A DNA stretch of 64,000 nucleotides from Lepidodermella squamata (taxonomy: Eukaryota > Gastrotricha): assembly GCA_047495785.1 (NCBI GenBank), contig JBLDXI010000019.1, forward strand, positions 1,302,001-1,366,000, written 5' to 3'. The position numbers were made by a program, and so were the translations under genes. Shown piece by piece: positions 1 through 12,012 of the stretch. The notes below the pieces were generated by a model, which was not told the origin of the DNA, searched no databases, and saw only the letters and a program-made list of their open reading frames with translations. Numbering within the stretch: position 1 is the first letter of the stretch; the number at the start of each line of letters is the position of its first letter.

Positions 1-47
1 TAGTTGTCGGCGATAGTCACGCCCCTGTCAAAAAGAATCAAAATAGA

Positions 48-566
48 ATGAGCAGTAGTAGTCATGATAATTGCTCAGCATTAGATGATTCCTTCAACCA
101 GTCGGAGGCTCCGCCTAACTCGTCCGGTGAAGCAGAAGCGATAAAGCGGCAGCAATCTGTCCATGATATTTTTAATAAGATAGATCAAACAGTATCCACA
201 GTCAAGGGGAACATCTCCACTCTGCAAAAAGACGGGTGAATATTGCGCTCTTAACAGCTTGCTTGACCTGCTCTTTCCAGCTTCTGTGCTTCTCAATGTT
301 CTTCTTCTAGTGAAGAGTTGTACGGTACGTCTACCTCAAGAGCCAGCGTTTACGCTGAAGACACAGCTTCCATTCGATCTAACGATTCGAGGTCTTCTAG
401 AAACCTGTCTCCGCGAATGATCAAGGTTTTTTATTGTTTGTTTTATTGTCATATCATTCCAATTGTCATTTTCCAGATCGATCCTCAAAATCGCCGAATA
501 TCGGGACTGGCACCGACTGCACTTCAGCTTGCCAATGATCACGATAACACCGATTTTCCGTTGTAA
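48..566 (+). CDS. Unrecognised small protein, three exons, possibly partial
   Basis: I do not recognise this protein. Joining exons 48-235, 311-425 and 477-566 gives an open frame of about 130 residues with GT..AG introns of 75 and 51 nt. The N-terminal part is Ser/Asn-rich. It is followed by a short helical stretch (VHDIFNKIDQTVSTV, residues about 38-52), then a Ser/Arg/Asp-rich segment, and it ends in DFPL. The frame is also open upstream of the chosen ATG to the window edge, so these may be the last exons of a longer gene. A plus-strand AATAAA lies at 866-871, about 300 bp after the stop. The splice pattern and continuous frame support a real gene; the function is unknown. Confidence 0.5.
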
Positions 567-1034
567 ATGTATGCCACATCGATTTTCCGGTGACTCCGAT
601 ATTAGTGATTGATCCATCTGCGGCGATATGCGAGTTTATATGTTGCGTCCTCGTAATGGCATCACGAAAATGGCTCTTAGATTGGAAAACATGGTTCTAA
701 TTTTATTGCGCAAATTCCTCTTTGTATCATGACAAATCCTCGTACAATGCATTAGTCTTTGGTATTTTTGTGACGATTAGTGCTCGTTTTTACCTGTGTT
801 ACTTGTAATCATTGCTGGCAATCAGAATCGCGTTTGTACGAGTAATTTAAATGATGAGAAACGAGAATAAAAATAATTACATGACATGCTCTAATTGTTT
901 ATTAACTTCGCACTACACAAGCTTAAGCCGATAATTGCAATTATATCAACCAAATTGAGTGACAGGTGAAAACGAGATAAAATAACTCTAGTCGTCGAGC
1001 GACTGGCTGCTAGAGTCAATTTTGACGAACCATT
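567..1034. other. Convergent 3' UTR interval
   Basis: This holds no coding signal. It carries AATAAA at 866-871 for the plus-strand gene and its complement (tttatt) at 898-903 for the minus-strand IFT88, so the two transcripts probably end within about 60 bp of each other or overlap. Confidence 0.55.
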
Positions 1035-4000
1035 TTATTCTGGTAATAATTCGTCAGTGTCTACGTTACCGAAGTCGTCGTCTGCTTGTTGCCCCCGTCT
1101 AACAGCAGCCGTTCTCGGTCTTTCTGGACCCAAAGGATCATTATAGGTCATGTTCTCCAGATTCGGAGGCGGTCTAGCCTGCGGTCTGTTGGCTGGATTG
1201 CCGCTGCTATCATCTGTAACAACAAACAAATCGAAAAGTAAGCAAGATCCACAGAGTTTTCCATCCGATACAGCAACAAGACACTCAACGGAAAATAGGA
1301 TAACATATCAAGTTAAGCAAAACAGTGGCACAATTTTCTAACCGTTGGCCAATGAGGATCCCCCATACATTGGTGGCTTAGTGCCATCATTAGATGGCTG
1401 ACGAGTCACGATTTTTTTAATATTCGAAGAGCTGGGAGGTGATACTTAACATACGTTGGCTTATCTGTCTATCTGAAATGCTTCAATAACAACATACCTT
1501 GCCCACTGCTCGAATGTCCACTTCCCTTGCGGCCAGCGCTCTCGGCACGCTACAAAAACAATGTCATTGCAGCATAATTGAATATTTGTTGCGATGCAAA
1601 CCTGATCTCGTAATTGCTTTGTTTTCTCGACTCGTTTCAAGCGGTTTGCGTATTCTTGGGCATCGCCTAATCCCATATCGGCGCATAATCGTACGAGAAA
1701 TTTCAAACATTCGGTGTCCTCGGGGAATTTCTTGTGAATATTTTTGTAAGTCTCCAACGCCTGTTGATAATTTCCGGATCGTCGATAGCAGCTTGCAACC
1801 ATCAACTGCCATTTTACTTGTTGCGGTCTAAATGATAATGACAACAACAATGTTGCAGTGTTATTGAGTAATGTAATATTATTCTTACTGCACTACTGAT
1901 GCTCGCTCGAAATATTTGATCGCTTTATCGCAAAACTGGGTGTCAATGTAATACGCGCCAAGCCATTCAATGACTTCGATATTAGAGGGATAATAGCGGT
2001 AGGACTGTAAAATATTCCCGTCAATGTCATATCATATTCAAATATAATCAGTCACTCATACGTCAAAATAGTGCTGAAACGCGCGTGACTTTTCGCCTTC
2101 GTTATCTGCGAGTTGTCCCAAGCGCTTGAGAATCGACGGGTCAGATGGTACAATACTGACAACTTGCAGATACCACTCCTGAGCTTGGGCAATGTCCCCT
2201 ATTCTGTCGTAAATGTCGGCGATATGATACAAGACTTGGGACGAGTGTCTCATGATGTATTGCAATTTGTTGAAACAATCAAGAGCTTCCGGGTAACGAT
2301 TCAATCGTTTTAGCGAAAGGCCTGACATAAAATAAAAGATAGAAATAATTTCTATCTGAAAAACTATAGTTCGTACCTAGATTGAACAGCGCCTCTACAC
2401 AAGCCGAGTCATTGCCAAGCGCTTCACGATAATAATCCGCAGCTTTGTCATACTCTTTAGCCGCGAAAAAGCAGTTTCCTCGATTCACCAAAGCTGAAAA
2501 TATTAGTAAATGTAACCAATCATTTTGCGATTGGAATCGACTCATTACCAGCAGGGTTGTACCGATCCGATTGAATCGAAAGCTCAGCATACCGTGTTGC
2601 ATAATTCAAGTCGTTCTCCTTAATGAAAAATAGCAAAGCATCAACTTAAGACAAAAAGCCGCTAATTTAACGAAGAATGCCGAAGAAGTACGCCAACAAT
2701 AATTTTGCAAAAAAACTCATCGGATTGATTCATTTTGGATTTCGGGAATCCGTAAGGGAAACAAGAATTTAGCACAATTTTCACGTGATAATAATGATTG
2801 AAATAAACAGTAACTAAAAACAAGTGAACACGCAACAAATTTCGCGCAAATAATGGATGCATCCAATTGAATCTTACCTCCTTTGCGCCCTAAATCATGC
2901 GCAATTAGAATTACGAGATGCGTAATTGATTCTCACTTGGCAATTTCAGCGCTTAAAAACTTACCAGGTAATATAAAAACGATAGATTCAGCGCAGCAGT
3001 TGCAGCAATCTTGCTCTCCTTTCGTTCGAACTTTTTCAGCAAGTCCACTGCCTATTCAATGAGATAAAGCGATGAAAATCTGGATTTCGAAATCAGGCAA
3101 ATTTAAAACTAAGCACCTGTTGGAATTCCTTTGCCTTCAAAAACATGATGGCTTTATCTATTTCGAGCTCGGCCGCGAGATCGGCATAGCGGGAGACTTT
3201 GACTTGATCGATACACCTTAATGGCGAGAGCGATAAAAGTAAACACGCATGGTTCAAAAAAATTACCAATCGTATCCTGCATCAAAGGTTTGTTCGATCA
3301 TCGGAGATACTAGCTTTGCAGCGGTTTTGATGCATTTATCACTCGAAAATCGCCTAAAATTAATAGTTTGACGTTTAACGCATGGCCACACGATAATTCG
3401 AGCCATTACTTCTCTTTCTCATATTGTCTCAAGGAATCATTTCGCACTGCCTCCAAAAGCAATGAACGATGCTTGTCTTCCTTTTAGAAAAAACTCATTT
3501 GTTGACAATTTGTTGAGATAAAAAAGTTGGACCCACTTTGTTCGGTAGATATCTATCTTCGTCAATTTTCAAATCTACCGTGAGCATCTTTTGAAAGGCA
3601 GCCTTCATGCCTTCTCTATTTCCCATTGCAAAATGGCAGATGATAAGGTTGAAGCCGGTCTGAAAACTGGGGGTTTCTGCCATAACGAATTCGAACGATT
3701 GTATTGCTTCTTGATATTGGCCAAGTTTGACAAAGGCTACTCCAATATTATGAGTGATGCGAATTCTGAAAACGTCACACAATATAAAATTTAAGCTGTT
3801 GTGGTTCAGCGGAGTTTCTCACCGCAAATAGCGATGCGCATTTTGTACTTGATCGAGCCCCATCCGATAATGCTTGAGAGCTTTACCGAAAATCCGCTGT
3901 TTCATATAAATATTTCCGATATTTACGTTAAGACGACCTATATGATATCATATTTGAGCCAGAAAAATCTCAAATAATATTCTTACCGATATTAGGAAAT

Positions 4001-4896
4001 TGTTTGCTTTTCACAATGCCTTGATACGTTGAGAGAGCGTCGCTATACATTTCATTCGCCTCCTGTTGAATTGCCAAATTGAGAGAAACCTGCGAGGAGA
4101 GTCAAGTAGTGAATAAGAAACGTTATTCGACTATCGAGCAACAAACCGAATAAGTCAGATCCAAGTTCAATGGTTGGTCAGCAGAAATCTGCTCCCGCTG
4201 TCTGATAAGCATCTTGTCATTTCTAGCTGCTTCTTTGGCTATTTCAAGAGCTTTTTTGTAGTTTCCTTGGGAGCTCGCTATAACACTCTCCTCGACCATA
4301 TCACTTATTTTCTTTTCAGCTTGTTTTAATTTATCTTCGGCATTCTCTTCGCTTCTAGCTTCTCCAGTTGACTTCTGAAGCAGCATATCTGGCTCTGAAA
4401 AATGCATACCAAAGACTCTAATAACGTTCGTTGTCTGAAATCAGATTATTACTCTTTGCCCCTGAAGTAAAGCCAGCAGCTCTCATTGCCGTCATCGGGC
4501 GAGCTGGGTCACCCATGCCACCCATTGAAGTTCCCAAGCGAGTTCCTGGCTTCTGGGAGGCCGTGGGAACCCTTCCAGTTGTAAGACGACCGCCGACAAA
4601 ACCAGCAGCACCAGATTGAAACTAGACAAAAAGAGATTCCGGGACTGTAATTTTCAAATTGTTTGCATGATAATTATTCAAACCGGGGGTTTTCGTCCAT
4701 GGCTGGTTCTTACAGCAGTTTGGAAAGCCAAATCGTTCTCCAATCCCTTAAATGGATAATCAAGGATTAACATATTCTCTCCATCGATTTATTCGTTTTC
4801 GCATTTCTTTTATTTCAGTTAACGCAAATTGAGACATACCTGCGTTTCCAGTGCGGGATTGTAATTCCCGAAATCGTACATGTCATTGCCAGGCAT
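1035..4896 (-). CDS. IFT88: Intraflagellar transport protein 88 (IFT-B TPR protein)
   Basis: IFT88 is a tetratricopeptide-repeat core subunit of the IFT-B complex that moves cargo along ciliary microtubules and is needed to build cilia. The start is the ATG at 4896: exon 1 (4840-4896) begins MPGNDMYDFGNYNPALETQ and joins exon 2 from 4621, which carries the family's Gly/Arg-rich N-terminus with RPMTAMRAAGFTSGAK. Later exons match the conserved order: LIRQREQ and NLDLTYSV (about 4150-4250), NIGVAFVKLGQYQEAIQSFE (about 3700), NRGNCFFAAKEYDKAADYY (about 2450), SGLSLKRLNRYPEALDCF (about 2300), and VKWQLMVASCYRRSGNYQQA (about 1780). The C-terminus is NDPLGPERPRTAA followed by an acidic tail ending DELLPE, as in vertebrate IFT88. 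It has about a dozen exons with introns mostly under 100 nt, and a minus-strand poly(A) signal at 898-903. Length is near the family's roughly 800 residues. Not all internal exon edges were fixed. Confidence 0.94.
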
Positions 4897-5196
4897 CGAG
4901 AGAGTTCGGGTAAAAAATCAGTAAATATCTAAAGAGTTACAGCGATAATCTTTATCAGGTATAATTTTCATTTTCCCATAGTAAGTTGCCGATTTGCTCC
5001 TTCAGATTCAGCGATTCAGTTCTACATAAGGAACTGAGCTCCCCAGACTTGGCTCGCCATCAAGTCAGAGGCTACGTTTCTGTGACTTGAGTACTTAAGT
5101 ACTTGAATTAGATCTCTCAATTCTCTATCAATTGAGCATAGCTTTATCACCAAATAAGGGTATACATATAAATGCATAAAAAATAATAATGTAACT
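4897..5196. other. Upstream region of IFT88, no gene seen
   Basis: This AT-rich stretch upstream of the IFT88 start should hold its promoter. I see no coding frame, repeat or structured RNA here. I could not identify an X-box with confidence. Confidence 0.4.
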
Positions 5197-5835
5197 TTGC
5201 GCACTCAAATGATGACTACCCAATCTAGCAAATCTGTCAATGGACCCGAAGAAGCGCGTCGACACAAAATTCAGCTACACCCGCTTCAGATGTGGCAAGA
5301 GGAAGGAAGTCAGTTAAGAAGGATAAAAGAGGTAACGCAGCTGTTGAGATTGAGACCCTACTTGTCCACACGACAACTGGAGGCTGCCTCCAAAACATAC
5401 GCACTACCGTTCCTAGAATTTGGTATGGTGCCATATAAGTTCGCGGCTTCCGCGACTACTCTTGAAAATTGAAAAATTGGATGCCGTACAGGTTAGCTTC
5501 TACAAAATCACTGGAGCCACGCAACCCCTTGGGCAACGTCGTTTGTAGGAGTGATGACCTACTTGTACAAAATCATCGTTGTTAGATGTGGCACAGCTCA
5601 GGTTCGATCGAAATTCAAGCGAATTTTCAAACGGCGCAGTCCTACGCGAGAATGCACTGCCAATCACAATCATCAAATCAGCCTAGCTAAACCTGCGACC
5701 AAGCCCAGTAATATTGAGCTGTTTGAGCTGTTAAACTATATTGTACAAAAATGGAATAATCTTCCTACATTTTTGTTCCCATCAGTGATCAATGTCGAGC
5801 TCTTCAAAATAATTGTTAATGACCTAGCGCCATAG
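5197..5835 (+). pseudogene. Degraded 3' end of a non-LTR retrotransposon (LINE)
   Basis: Two adjacent open stretches in different frames look like the region after the reverse transcriptase of CR1/L2/RTE-type LINEs. The first ends with LPFLEFGMVPYKFAASATT, the position where such elements read 'LEYG...W.P....D...LE.VQ'. The continuing frame has LDAVQVSFYKITG. The second stretch ends with IVQKWNNLPTFLF then a Phe-Lys segment, like the 'V..WN.LP..vv....l..FK..L' tail of these proteins. Frames are broken and no YADD motif remains, so it is a relic. The resemblance is by eye and modest. Confidence 0.45.
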
Positions 5836-6388
5836 TCAACCATGCGGGCCAGACATTTTTTGATAAATAAAAAAAGCATGATGCGTGATAAGCTGCGGCT
5901 GAGGAAAGTAACCGTGTCAGCTGAAAATCGAACACCGCATCACATCAACCAATGAGCTTACAGATAGTGTCAGAGCCATAACAATTGATCGCGCTTCTAG
6001 GGAGTCTGACGAAGACCGGGCAAGACATTTAAATAGCCCGAGATATCTTATGGTCGTATCCACCGACGCATTTACTCACTAACCAAAATGTTTTTCACAC
6101 TAAAATTTAATGCCATATCTCTGTTTATGTTAAAATGACTTCAAGAGTGCTATAACATCAGGAGAAGAAAAATTAAAAAAATTATGTAATCGGGTGGTTG
6201 TTCGCTGCGTTGGGGAGAGAAGAGAGCCCTTTTCCTTTCTCCTCGTCCTGCTCTTGGGGACAGTTCTTAGCACTTAGCAATCCCAAGTCCCAGGGGACAT
6301 TTTGCGGTCAGCGGAAATTTTCCAAGTGCAAATTGTAACTGGCTATCTTTTAGACTTTTAGACCTTTCATTTCTAGTCCAAACCTCCT

Positions 6389-6575
6389 CCAATTTCGTTG
6401 GTAGAAGTGCCCTCGAAGATGACGTCGCTCTCAGAGGTCTCCCTCTCAGTTGCCTCACTCTTAGAGGGCAATCCACCCCAACTTAACCATAACCTTGTCC
6501 TTAACCTTGACCCTCCAAGAGCGAACCATCTGAGAACAGCGCCCTTTTAGAGGGCACTTCTATTAACAAAATTGG
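6389..6575. mobile_element. Short inverted-repeat element (MITE-like)
   Basis: The left end reads CCAATTTCGTTGGTAGAAG followed by TGCCCTC. The reverse complement of the right end reads CCAATTTTGTTAATAGAAG followed by TGCCCTC. This gives about 26 bp of imperfect terminal inverted repeats around about 135 bp. The interior also carries short 'CTCTCAGAG / CTCTTAGAG' palindromes resembling those in the MULE ends at 11.9 and 17.5 kb. No coding capacity and no clear target-site duplication were found. Confidence 0.55.
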
Positions 6576-8117
6576 AAACGGCTATTTTGGAGTCAGCAGT
6601 CGGAAGTCGGAGCCAATAATGGTCAGCATAGCATCCGCATACCGCATAGCGCATCAAGTGAAAAGTAATCTTTGTAATTGTTAGTGTAACAGTTATTGTA
6701 GCAGACCCCGAGAAAGCGAACAATCGCACCGGAGCCTGCTAAAATTCTATAAGAGCCCAAGAGCCAATAGTCCGCATTTGGACAAAGCAGTCATAGGCCC
6801 ATGTTTGTTCTGTGTCATGCGTCCTGCGAAGCGAGTCAGGAGCTTGGGCTTTGGGTAGGTCAGGGGAAGGATTTTCGGCAAAGTAATTACATGAGTTACT
6901 TCTCTTTTTCATGCTTTGTGGCATCTTCCTATTCAATGTTTTTGCTCGTCGTTTTCGGTGTTTGCATCACGTTTGACGTACCTGGATCTAGCAGGCCAGT
7001 TCCACCCGACCAGTTCACCCGATTACCAATAGTGGAGAGCCAAATCGCACAATCTTAGAGGTAGTAATCAATTTTTGCGAGTGAAGATGGACTTCGCAAA
7101 AACGGTATTCGCTTAAATTCTGGATTCTGGAGCTTTGAAAATGTTACTGACACAAAAATGACTATATGTTCGCGAGAAAAAAAGCCGTCGCGAAATTGTT
7201 CACATTGCGAAGATATTGGAATCGCGAAAATTTTACGCAAAGCCAAGATGTCTGCAATCACAAATCATAAAGTTCCTCACGAGACCGATGAAACCATGTA
7301 GAGCAGTAGTCGCAACTCACCACGGCTTCTTTCCTGTATTTCCAACACATCGGCCAAAAGCTCTCTTCATGAGGTTAAGGAGCTACTTCAGCCCAACTCT
7401 ATATCATATGAATCACTAGGCTTTTCATTTAGAGAGTAATTGGCGGGTAGAAAACTTGGAGTGTGCGGAACAGCGCAAAAATTAAATACGAAGATGATGG
7501 CGTAATAATTGCTCAAATCCGATCGTGTGTAAAATAGGGGCACTACCAGCTAGTGGATAAAATTAAAACTTCAAAGGCGAATTTGTACCTTCTTTCGCCT
7601 AGCTGTTACATAAAGCTGTCGGTGGTTCAAATATAAATCTATATCAAGTGAAGGGCTTTCTATCGGTGCCGTTCATTTTCCTGAACCTGAATGTATCGTT
7701 TTTTTTAGAATTTTCAAATGAAAGTTGCGTTGGAAGAGGACACAATTTTACCTCTATTTGATAAGAAGTTTCATTATTTGAAAATGAATCACACGCGGGC
7801 ATGGAAGATGGGGTAGATGCCAACAATGTTAAAATTTTACTAGTGATGGTCAAGCAAGCACTGCTTAAACCCGCAAGGCGTCCATAGCAACAACCATTCG
7901 GAAGGATGAAGGGGCTAGAGTCTTGCTATAGAAACTTTGCAAGGAAACGCGACGTCTTTTCCTACCACTCTTAAGACGTTAAACTTGCTATTGTCAAGCA
8001 GTTCTCCTTCGAATTTTTTCAGTCGTTGATTCGCTGGCCAAAATTCAGCCCTGTTCTATTATTTTTTGCTCTGTCAATTGATAGAATTTTACAATCGTCC
8101 ATTTCCTGCGTCCCGTG
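6576..8117. other. Intergenic, no supported gene
   Basis: Open frames here are short, lack splice-linked continuation and resemble nothing I recognise. The last part upstream of MPC1 has a pyrimidine-rich stretch ending in AG (around 8085), which could be a 5' UTR or trans-splice acceptor. Confidence 0.4.
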
Positions 8118-8711
8118 ATGGCTTCCGGTTTCTTGAGATTCTTTGGATGTAAAACGCGGAAGGAGTTCACCGATTGGATTACCAGGTTATTTGGCCCATT
8201 GCTAATTCTGTGCGATGTAAAATAATTGTTTTTACTGTAGCACTCATTTCTGGGGTCCCGTGTGTAACTGGACACTGCCATTCGCTGCAATTTTAGTTTG
8301 TTTCTAATTTTCAATATGTTTATTTTGCATTAACTGTAATATTAACAGGACACTCAAAAATCTCCAGAAATCATCAGCCCACGTATGACCACTGCTATGG
8401 CTTTATATTCGGCCGTTTTCATGCGATTTGCTGTCAAGGTCCAGCCGAGGTAGAGTTGAATTGTGATATTTGTACTAAAAGATGAAGCTTTTCCAATTAT
8501 TCAGAAACATGCTGCTGTTCGCTGTTCATTGTGTTAACGAAGCTGCCCAGATTTCGCAACTGTGCCGTTATGTTAAATATACGTAAGTAGGGAATTTCAA
8601 ATAAAGTTTCGACGCTAATAGATTCATGATTTTAGGTATTTTTTGAACGAGAAAGAACGTGAGGAATACTTGAAATCATTCAAGCAAGTGCCTGCGATTA
8701 CCTCATCCTGA
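8118..8711 (+). CDS. MPC1: Mitochondrial pyruvate carrier subunit 1
   Basis: MPC1 pairs with MPC2 in the inner mitochondrial membrane to import pyruvate. Five exons join cleanly (8118-8185, 8241-8295, 8349-8449, 8505-8582, 8636-8711; introns of 53-55 nt) to give about 125 residues, close to the family's 110-130. The conserved signatures are in order: [56 protein letters not shown], and [17 protein letters not shown]. The C-terminal tail ([15 protein letters not shown] and onward) is longer than in human MPC1. None of the exons is long enough to stand out alone, so the gene is easy to miss. A plus-strand AATAAA lies at 8867-8872. Its substrate is used by the pyruvate carboxylase encoded 50 kb away in this window. 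Confidence 0.93.
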
Positions 8712-8924
8712 AGATTTCTGCCGGTCGTTATTAGATTTGTGGATTTAGCGTATTGTTATTTTTGAAAATCCTGCAAACCGAGTGCAACATCTTATTTGTG
8801 CGGTGTTATTTTTGCTAGATAGTTCTCCTTTACATTACCTGATGATTTATCTTATGCACGGCTACTAATAAAAGACCCGGAAGACATCGTACAATTATTA
8901 TTGTTTATTGAGTATCGTATATTA

Positions 8925-11187
8925 TTATTGGTTGTTTTCATGATTTGGTGTTGAAGAAGCTCGCTTTGACGCTGCGCTGCCAGGCGTTGGCGTCGCCAAC
9001 ATAGAACTGGCTAAAATGCTGCCTCTGTTCTTGTGGCTGGAATCAAGTTTCTGACTGCCAGGTGAAGGCAAGCTGTCCACAGGAGAAAGCACCGATGGTT
9101 TTCCAAGACCCGCATTTTTCGGAGGTGCCTTGGCATTAAAATTAAGTTGCTTTTCAGTGAGACCAGGGGCCTTGGCCTGCGATAGTTTGGAGCCTTGAAG
9201 CTCTTCTGGCCAGTGGAAAAATCCCTGAGCATCTGAATCTTCCCCGTTGATCCCCAGAGCTTCAAGCTCAGCCCTCGTTCGTTTGACAAGTGGTAGCTTC
9301 TTGCCAGTGATAGCTAGTAGCTTTTCTTCTATAGGTCCAATTGTCACGAAGTCCTGCAATTAAAAGTTAGTGATCACTGGTTCAAGGGCCAGAAAAACTT
9401 GAAATGTACCAAGTATGGATCATCTCGGCCATATTCCGGCATAGTTTCCATAACAAATTTGTCATTGGTGTCCAGGCTTTCCAGGCCTTTCAGCTCCGCA
9501 TCTTTGTCTTCGATATAAGGTAAATCTGTAGACACACCCACACTCACAAAGTGAGAAACGTCAAGCAGCTTTCTTTGAACACTTTGGATTTTGGCGCTAA
9601 CTGGACGAGTTGAATCCACAGCAAATCTCGTGTTATCTAATTCAAATTTCGAGCCATTTCCTTTGGATTATTGACAACTATTTACCTGTGTCAGATTCTT
9701 CCTCCAACTCATTCGATGACGCAATGTCTTGCTGTCCTTCATCTTCGTAGTCTGACAGGCCCGAAAGATCTTCATCTCCATCAAAGCATTTGAACGCATC
9801 AGTGTCTGTTTGCATGAAGTAGTTATCCTCTTCATCCAAAAGCTCTTGTTCTTTGAATAGAGAATTGAAAATGCTCCTAAATTAAAGCATTTGATAAAAA
9901 AAAATAAGAAGGTGAAATTATTACTTTGAAAATTTGATGTCGTCCACTTTGCAATCAAATAAGAAGCTGAGAAGTTCCAAATTCTTATCTTCAAGAACGT
10001 TGACATCTTGCTGCAATTTGGTGTATTCCTCTCGATGTATAGCGAGCTGGAATTATGAACTAAATGGTGTTTATTCAGATAATTTGAAACTCACTTCACT
10101 GCGCAAAAATTTGCTGTCTTCCAGTTCAACTCTTCCTCCTAATTGGAGGACACTCATTGCTTTCTGTATTTTACAAACAAAAATTAGATTAGCATAACGA
10201 TTGTCTTAGTTCAGCGAAAAAGCAGCAAATTATGAAACAATTTCAAGCCAAGAATAAATCTGAGTCATACCCCATTTCGAATGAGCTAATCCACATTTAT
10301 ATTCCGTTACGAAGATTGGATAAATAAAAAGAAAATCTAACCTCCGCAGCTTTGATCTTCTCACTTTCCACACTTTCCTCCGCATTTTTCAACACACTGA
10401 CTTTTGTTAGCTCCAAATCTTGAATTAGGAAAGCTGTGATGAATATTAAAAATGATAATTTTGATTCTTCAAATGCTTTAGAATGCCACCTTTCTTCTCT
10501 TCGAAAATCTGAATATTTTCGAGCTTCTCTCGTTCCAGCAGGTCTATTTGTGATTGTTGAGCAGATTTTCCGTAATTCAGGTAATCTTTCCATTCGTTTA
10601 CATCTACTTGAAGTCTATTCGTTTCAACCTCCGCCGCTATGATGGATTCATGAATATCTTGAGAAAAATATAAGACATTTATCCTGCCAGATTAATTTTG
10701 ATAATCGTAACCTACTGCTTAATTCTTGCTCTTCCAAGTCACGAAGCTTCCACATTTCAAGCAAAACAGAAATAACCGAATCGTGTCCCAGACTTTCCGG
10801 TTTGTCGGTGCTGTTCCGCCATTCCCTCGCTTTATCGATGCATTGAGCCGTTAAGGCTGCCTGTTCATCCAGCAGGTGCTCATTCTTCGTGAAAACGGTG
10901 CAAGTTACACAATCGGGTACTATTTCATCAGCAACTTGTTTACCCTTGATGACATGTTATCGTTTCTTTGTTGCATTTTTCTGACCTCAAACTTCAGCTC
11001 GTCAACTTCTTGTTCTTTCATTGTGATCCTAAAAATTGAAAGATGAATACCCATCATATTATCCATACTTCCAGCATTCAGCGAACTTGTAAGCTAGAAG
11101 TACTTCTTGGAAAGACATCTGATTTTCGCCGCCCTTTCCTTTCTTTTTGCCGCTCTTCTTGCCTCCTTTCTTGGCTTTCGGTCCCAT
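8925..11187 (-). CDS. CCDC83: CCDC83-like coiled-coil protein
   Basis: The start at 11187 opens with a Lys/Gly-rich stretch (MGPKAKKGGKKSGKKKGKGG), then SFQEVLLAYKITMKEQEVDE, which matches the 'LLDYQ..IKE..VE.f.f.I..L..kN' start of the CCDC83 family. A helical acidic/basic middle follows (DEQAALTAQCIDKAREW near 10850; VNEWKDYLNYGKSAQQS near 10590), a region equivalent to the family's 'Y.nvGS'. Near 9350, QDFVTIGPIEEKLLAITGKK matches the C-terminal 'kDYVNLGPLGVKLMsve.KK' motif of CCDC83. A Ser/Pro-rich tail of about 100 residues follows. It has eight or so exons with introns of about 60-80 nt and a minus-strand poly(A) signal at 8904-8909. The biochemical role is unknown; mammalian CCDC83 is testis-enriched. 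Assignment rests on the two end motifs plus coiled-coil architecture. Confidence 0.72.
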
Positions 11188-11839
11188 GGCTGCTCGGTCA
11201 AGCTATTTTCTGTCAATTCTAAACAGCAAATAATCAAAACTCATGTTAAATTTAGTTTTCCTGATATTATTAATTTTCTTCGACCTCTTCATGACTAAAG
11301 TGTTGTTACCAATTCCGGTTTTAAAAGGGTGAGGCAGACAAATACTTCACTATGTTTCACTCACTCCAACGATAATTTTCCCACACGGAGGAAGCAAGAC
11401 GCAAGACGCAAGATAAAAAGAAAAAATATCGCTTTTAATCAGCGCTGGTTGATTAACATGAGAGAATACGTCAAGTTGCCCATAACATACTAACTATTAA
11501 ATTAATGAGACTAAAACTAACATGAAGTTGATATTAGTAGTCAGCCCCTAGCGCTCGGGTTCAAATCCAAGTATACATCAAGAGATTAATCAATTACTAA
11601 TTACTAATCCATCCATCCATTAGTTAGGTATGTGAAGTGCTGACGTTCAAGTTTATAAAAACTGTCATAAGGAATGCAATGCTGATGCTAAAAAGCCTCA
11701 AACGGTTTCTAAGCAACAATAATAATAATAAATCATTATCAACTGCTGTGTTTATATTTTTTGTTTTCTAAAATTAATTTAAAATAAATGTCGAATTAAA
11801 AAAAGAAGCAACTTTTAGACATTTTTGATGCATTGTTTT
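11188..11839. other. Intergenic spacer before the MULE element
   Basis: No gene is seen. A tRNA T-arm-like box (GGTTCAAATCC) lies around 11558-11569, but no complete tRNA fold could be made around it. Confidence 0.35.
11831..11839. repeat. Left target-site duplication of the MULE
   Basis: The 9-mer CATTGTTTT abuts the outer end of the left inverted repeat and recurs in the same orientation at 17679-17687 outside the right one. With the preceding G the match is 10 bp. Mutator-superfamily elements make 8-11 bp duplications, usually 9. Confidence 0.8.
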
Positions 11840-11840
11840 G

Positions 11841-12012
11841 CCCTTCGTCATTCCGGTGTGCGCGATTTGCTCTGAGAGCATGCCTAAAAGCGCGCGCACA
11901 TGGAGCATGCTCTGAGAGCTGTTGCTCTGAGGGTGCGTGCTCTTAGAGCATGCTCTCAGGGCACGACTAATTCCACGCATAAAGATGCTCTTAGAGCGCG
12001 CTCTAAGAGCAA
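11841..12012. repeat. Left MULE terminal inverted repeat with palindrome cluster
   Basis: After the terminal ATTCCGGTG..CGATTTG block the sequence holds many copies of short palindromes such as GCTCTGAGAGC, GCTCTTAGAGC and GAGCATGCTC. The same vocabulary fills the right end (17450-17650) but nothing between. Such subterminal arrays are typical transposase-binding regions; the binding role is inferred. Confidence 0.7.

Noticed and set aside
11540-11575. GGTTCAAATCC, a perfect tRNA box B
   Set aside because: No box A, anticodon stem or acceptor stem at the required distances.
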